NCBI GenBank assembly: GCA_910588855.1
Contig: CAJUSR010000019.1
Coordinates: forward strand, 1 to 64,000
DNA from: an uncultured Kineothrix sp.
GTDB taxonomy: Bacteria > Bacillota > Clostridia > Lachnospirales > Lachnospiraceae
Length of the DNA stretch: 64,000 bases
Direction: 5' to 3'
Position 1 is the stretch's first letter. Every line of letters begins with the position of its first letter. Under the pieces are notes generated by a model. That model worked only from the letters and a program-made list of their open reading frames with translations, was not told the origin of the DNA and searched no databases. Position numbers and translations under genes: made by a program. Shown piece after piece: positions 61,614 to 64,000 of the stretch.

Positions 61614-61662
61614 TGCGCGGCTTTGTTGCCAAGTTTGTGGACGCCGCGCAGGCACAAACTTG
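61614..61662 (-). promoter_or_regulatory. Putative pseudoknot element upstream of PTS IIB
   Basis: 10-bp stem CAAGTTTGTG/CACAAACTTG (61653-61662, 61630-61639) with a 13-base loop containing TGCGCGGC (61650-61643), perfectly complementary to GCCGCGCA (61621-61614) just upstream of the GAGG ribosome binding site. Spacing to the second strand is eight bases. Confidence 0.6.
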
Positions 61663-61699
61663 GGAAATCGGCATTAGCCAGTTTTTTCTTATTTTCTCC

Positions 61700-62131
61700 T
61701 TAAAAAAAATCTTCTTCCTCTCCGGCGGATGTATCCTCTGCACCGCTATCCCCTTCTTCCAGCTCCAACAGCATCATCATTTCCCTTGATGAAGCAACCA
61801 GCTCCTCCAATTCCTGTTTTGTAACCATTTCCCTCGTTGCCAGTTCCAACACCAAAGCCAGGTTTATGCCCGCTATCAGATAAGTATTTTCCCTATTCAA
61901 ATAAGTATACATCACCGAATTTACGCTACCCCCATACAAATCGGAAAGCAATACTATTTGATCCTCTTCGCAGACATTTGCATAAAATTCATCCAGCTTT
62001 TCCTGCACGCTGCTTTCATCTACATAGGCAGAAAATACCGTAATGTTTTCACATCCGCCCAGCAAAATCTGTAGGGAGCTTTTGATTCCCTCTGCAAATT
62101 TCCCATGAGAAGAAATAAATATTTTCAGCAT
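61700..62131 (-). CDS. PTS mannose/fructose family IIA component
   Basis: 143 residues from the ATG at 62131; GGAG lies 13 bases upstream, slightly far. Phospho-His in FISSHGKFAEGIKSS (His9), and SDLYGGSVNSVM typical of EIIA-man. An acidic tail (GDSGAEDTSAGEEEDFF) closes the protein. First PTS gene after the promoter at 62191-62219. Confidence 0.94.
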   Translation of the reverse strand: MLKIFISSHGKFAEGIKSSLQILLGGCENITVFSAYVDESSVQEKLDEFYANVCEEDQIVLLSDLYGGSVNSVMYTYLNRENTYLIAGINLALVLELATREMVTKQELEELVASSREMMMLLELEEGDSGAEDTSAGEEEDFF

Positions 62132-62190
62132 ATCTACTATCGGACTCCTTTCCACTTTTTTTGTCGTTTTATATTCTATTTTCTATATTT

Positions 62191-62219
62191 ATCATAATAC
62201 AATTTTTCCATCTTATCAA
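62191..62219 (-). promoter_or_regulatory. Sigma-A type promoter of PTS operon
   Basis: Minus strand: TTGATA (62219-62214), 17-base spacer, TATGAT (62196-62191), about 60 bases before the IIA start. No -12/-24 element of the sigma-54 type was seen. Confidence 0.8.
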
Positions 62220-62274
62220 CACTAATTATTTCATATAATAAGTGAAATGCTCTAATATATTCACTAAATTAGTG
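62220..62274. promoter_or_regulatory. CACTAA dyads upstream of PTS promoter
   Basis: CACTAATTAT...ATAATAAGTG (62220-62244) and the perfect dyad CACTAAATTAGTG (62262-62274) lie just upstream of the -35 box. Likely binding sites for a regulator of the operon, possibly the upstream PRD protein. Confidence 0.55.
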
Positions 62275-62324
62275 CAATGGTATAGTTATTTCCCATAAAC
62301 AAGATTTTTAAGGATCAAAATGGA

Positions 62325-62409
62325 TAAAAAAGATTCCCCTCCACCGCAGTGCGATAATTGTTTTTTACCATATGGGAAAGTCTGAGAATTTTCCTACATG
62401 GCAAAAAAA
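62325..62409. repeat. Dispersed intergenic repeat, type B partial copy
   Basis: CCACCGCAGTGCGATAATTG followed by the head-to-head pair TTTTTTACCATATGGGAAA (62361-62379) and TTTTCCTACATGGCAAAAAAA, as in the copy at 14966-15102. Confidence 0.8.
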
Positions 62410-62442
62410 TAAGGAGACAGCCTTTCTTCCCTGTCTCCTTAT
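62403..62442 (-). terminator. Terminator of PRD regulator gene
   Basis: 12-bp stem ATAAGGAGACAG (62409-62420)/CTGTCTCCTTAT (62431-62442), followed on the minus strand by TTTTTTT. Confidence 0.92.
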
Positions 62443-62454
62443 ACCTTCTGTCAA

Positions 62455-64000
62455 TCAAACATTTTTCATGTACTGGTACACCATCTTTTCTAAAATGGAA
62501 TCCTTGTCCTTTTCAAACTCTTTCAGGTTCTTTTCATCATTTGTCAGTTGATACACCGCATTTTCTACCGCCTTCATACGTTTTAAATCATCTTTCCAGT
62601 CCACGCATACATAAAGGATATAACGAATCTTATCGTTGGACCATGTTCCTTCATGCTGCAGGCAATAAAGCTCCACACTCTCCGTTTTGGTCATTTCGTA
62701 TTCCCCGATTATGACAGCCGCCTGGGAAGACATACTGCAATGTGTCATCAACGCTTCATCTTCTGTCAGAATCTGCTGCATCCTGCGCTGTTTATCGGCA
62801 TCCGCACAATGACGGAAGCTGATAAACTGGAAAAACTGTTTTTCGTTCTCATAGGCAAAGTCCAAGTAAACATGAACCTTCCCCTTTTCCGGCAATAGCC
62901 CGCTAATCTGGTATGCCTTAAGCAATATTTTATTAAATACCCCATCCATTTCTTTTTGCATCGGGATGACATGCAAAGGGCTGTAAGGCAAATCATAGTT
63001 ATAAGCGGCATTGGTCATATCCAACAGTATGGCATCATATTCTTTTTCATTCATCCCCCTGATTTCATACAGTTCTGCAAAAGTAAAGCTTTCAATAAAC
63101 TGCCCATATCTGGATGATAAACGCATTTTGTTGATTTCATTTCCATCAATGCCTAATGAACTGACCAACAGCAGTTTCATCCGACGGATATCGTATTCCT
63201 GCTCCGCTATAATTTGGTAAATAATACCCACCAATTTCAAAAGGATGGAACTGGAAATTTCTTTTTTCTCCCTTTCCCAAATATAGCCTGCCATCACCCT
63301 TGCAATCTTCAATGCAACCGGGCTTCGCATCGCATAATTTTCATCATAATACCAAAAGTTTTTAAATCCATTCAATTCATAGCGGAACTGCCCCAAAATA
63401 GGAATCATGCCAGCCATTAGCATATATTCTGCTTTTTCATTGACGGAAAAATCAATATGAAGCCTTTCTTTTATATATTCCAGCAGCTCCCTTCCGTACG
63501 AGGCGGCCTTTTTATATTGCAGCGGGAAACGGTTTTCCGGCTTTTGTTGTTCCAGGCACAGCCGATAAGAAACATCCTCCAGCGTCATAAGATAAATTGC
63601 AAAAAATACCGTTTCCTCTTCCATAAGATGATATCCTTCAAAGGCTTCACTTAAATGATAGAAAATGCGTTTTGCGATTTCGTACTCTTTTGTCAAACGG
63701 ACTTCTTCCATACAGCGATTGCCCACCCATAAACGATAGCCCGCATTACAGCGGTTCCTCACAATAAGCAGGTAAATAGAAAGCTTCTGTGCATTGATAT
63801 CGGAGGTTCCAAGCCCGCTTTCCCGAAGGACTTTCAAAAAAGTATGCCGTATTTTCTGCCTTTCTTCAAAATCACATTCCAGCCACTTGCTGTATTCCAT
63901 CCCGGCATCATTCAATACCGCTTTATGGAAATGGACGGCAAACAGCTCCGTCATCGCAATACGCACATGATATTCCTTTCCATAACATCTAATGCCAAGC
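62455..64000 (-). CDS. PRD-containing BglG-like transcriptional regulator, 5' end outside window
   Basis: At least 514 codons; the frame stays open to the window edge (upstream of residue MTELFAVHF it reads GKEYHVRIA), so the N-terminal DNA-binding region is partly missing. The region RIRIAMTELFAVHFHKAV and following helices look like a helix-turn-helix/PRD regulator; PRD-like His residues are less obvious than usual. C-terminal segment has an EIIB/Mga-like alpha-beta pattern (MKLLLVSSLGIDGNEINKMR). Ends before its own terminator, separate from the PTS operon promoter. Regulation of that operon is inferred from adjacency. Confidence 0.7.
   Translation of the reverse strand, partial: LGIRCYGKEYHVRIAMTELFAVHFHKAVLNDAGMEYSKWLECDFEERQKIRHTFLKVLRESGLGTSDINAQKLSIYLLIVRNRCNAGYRLWVGNRCMEEVRLTKEYEIAKRIFYHLSEAFEGYHLMEEETVFFAIYLMTLEDVSYRLCLEQQKPENRFPLQYKKAASYGRELLEYIKERLHIDFSVNEKAEYMLMAGMIPILGQFRYELNGFKNFWYYDENYAMRSPVALKIARVMAGYIWEREKKEISSSILLKLVGIIYQIIAEQEYDIRRMKLLLVSSLGIDGNEINKMRLSSRYGQFIESFTFAELYEIRGMNEKEYDAILLDMTNAAYNYDLPYSPLHVIPMQKEMDGVFNKILLKAYQISGLLPEKGKVHVYLDFAYENEKQFFQFISFRHCADADKQRRMQQILTEDEALMTHCSMSSQAAVIIGEYEMTKTESVELYCLQHEGTWSNDKIRYILYVCVDWKDDLKRMKAVENAVYQLTNDEKNLKEFEKDKDSILEKMVYQYMKNV

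Noticed and set aside
62132..62454. Sigma-54 promoter for the mannose-family PTS
   Set aside because: No GG/GC -24/-12 element found; a good sigma-A promoter is present.

Overview
The window looks like chromosome of a low-to-mid GC Gram-positive anaerobe of the Clostridia, most likely a Lachnospiraceae gut commensal. This is inferred from the gene neighbourhoods (rho-rpmE-DUF1385-prmC-prfA; iron-sulfur serine dehydratase sdaAB/sdaAA; TIGR01212 radical SAM plus DUF4364; DUF5722; GH65 and YesMN carbohydrate loci) and from strong GGAGG ribosome binding sites. Nearly everything is on the minus strand; only a small ORF, malic enzyme, a radical SAM protein and a DUF4364 protein (46.5-49.5 kb) are on plus. 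No rRNA, tRNA or CRISPR was seen.

1-12.75 kb is one end of an integrative conjugative element of the Tn1549-like type. In the direction of transcription it carries a SymE-like protein, DUF5348 protein, ParA, ParB, a RepA_N/DUF6017 replication initiator with an internal iteron array, a DUF3846 protein, a 1588-residue repeat adhesin with sortase signal, its class B sortase, PcfB, the VirD4 coupling protein and the start of Maff2. The rest of the transfer module lies left of the window. The element ends around 12.73-12.77 kb inside the 3' end of a subtilisin-like (S8) protease gene, whose last codons are element DNA.

12.7-29 kb: housekeeping and signalling genes (S8 protease, HD-GYP protein with a degenerate receiver, FapA-like protein, M18 aminopeptidase, DUF2156 protein, L-serine dehydratase, RecQ, endonuclease III, GNAT, an Agr-like LytTR/GHKL two-component pair). 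29-40 kb: a sugar-uptake and phosphorolysis locus (HAD, GH65 phosphorylase, PIG-L deacetylase, ABC permeases, solute-binding lipoprotein) under a YesM/YesN two-component system. 40.3-46.1 kb: prfA-prmC-DUF1385-rpmE-rho. 49.5-55.7 kb: a STM4012 radical SAM protein, a STM4011 radical SAM-HAD fusion, rarA and a DUF5722 glycosidase-like protein. 56-64 kb: an amino-sugar operon with a PRD regulator, mannose-family PTS IIA-IIB-IIC-IID, a membrane protein resembling a broken M28 peptidase, NagA and ChbG, closed by a strong terminator.

Across the chromosomal part there are families of short palindromic repeats. One repeatedly sits directly behind the T-tract of intrinsic terminators. Another, found upstream of both the PTS IIB gene and nagA, has a loop complementary to the sequence just ahead of the ribosome binding site, so it could form a pseudoknot; this is the best candidate here for an undescribed regulatory element. 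The 23-bp-period iterons inside repA and the two tandem terminators in its leader are the clearest structural signals in the mobile element.
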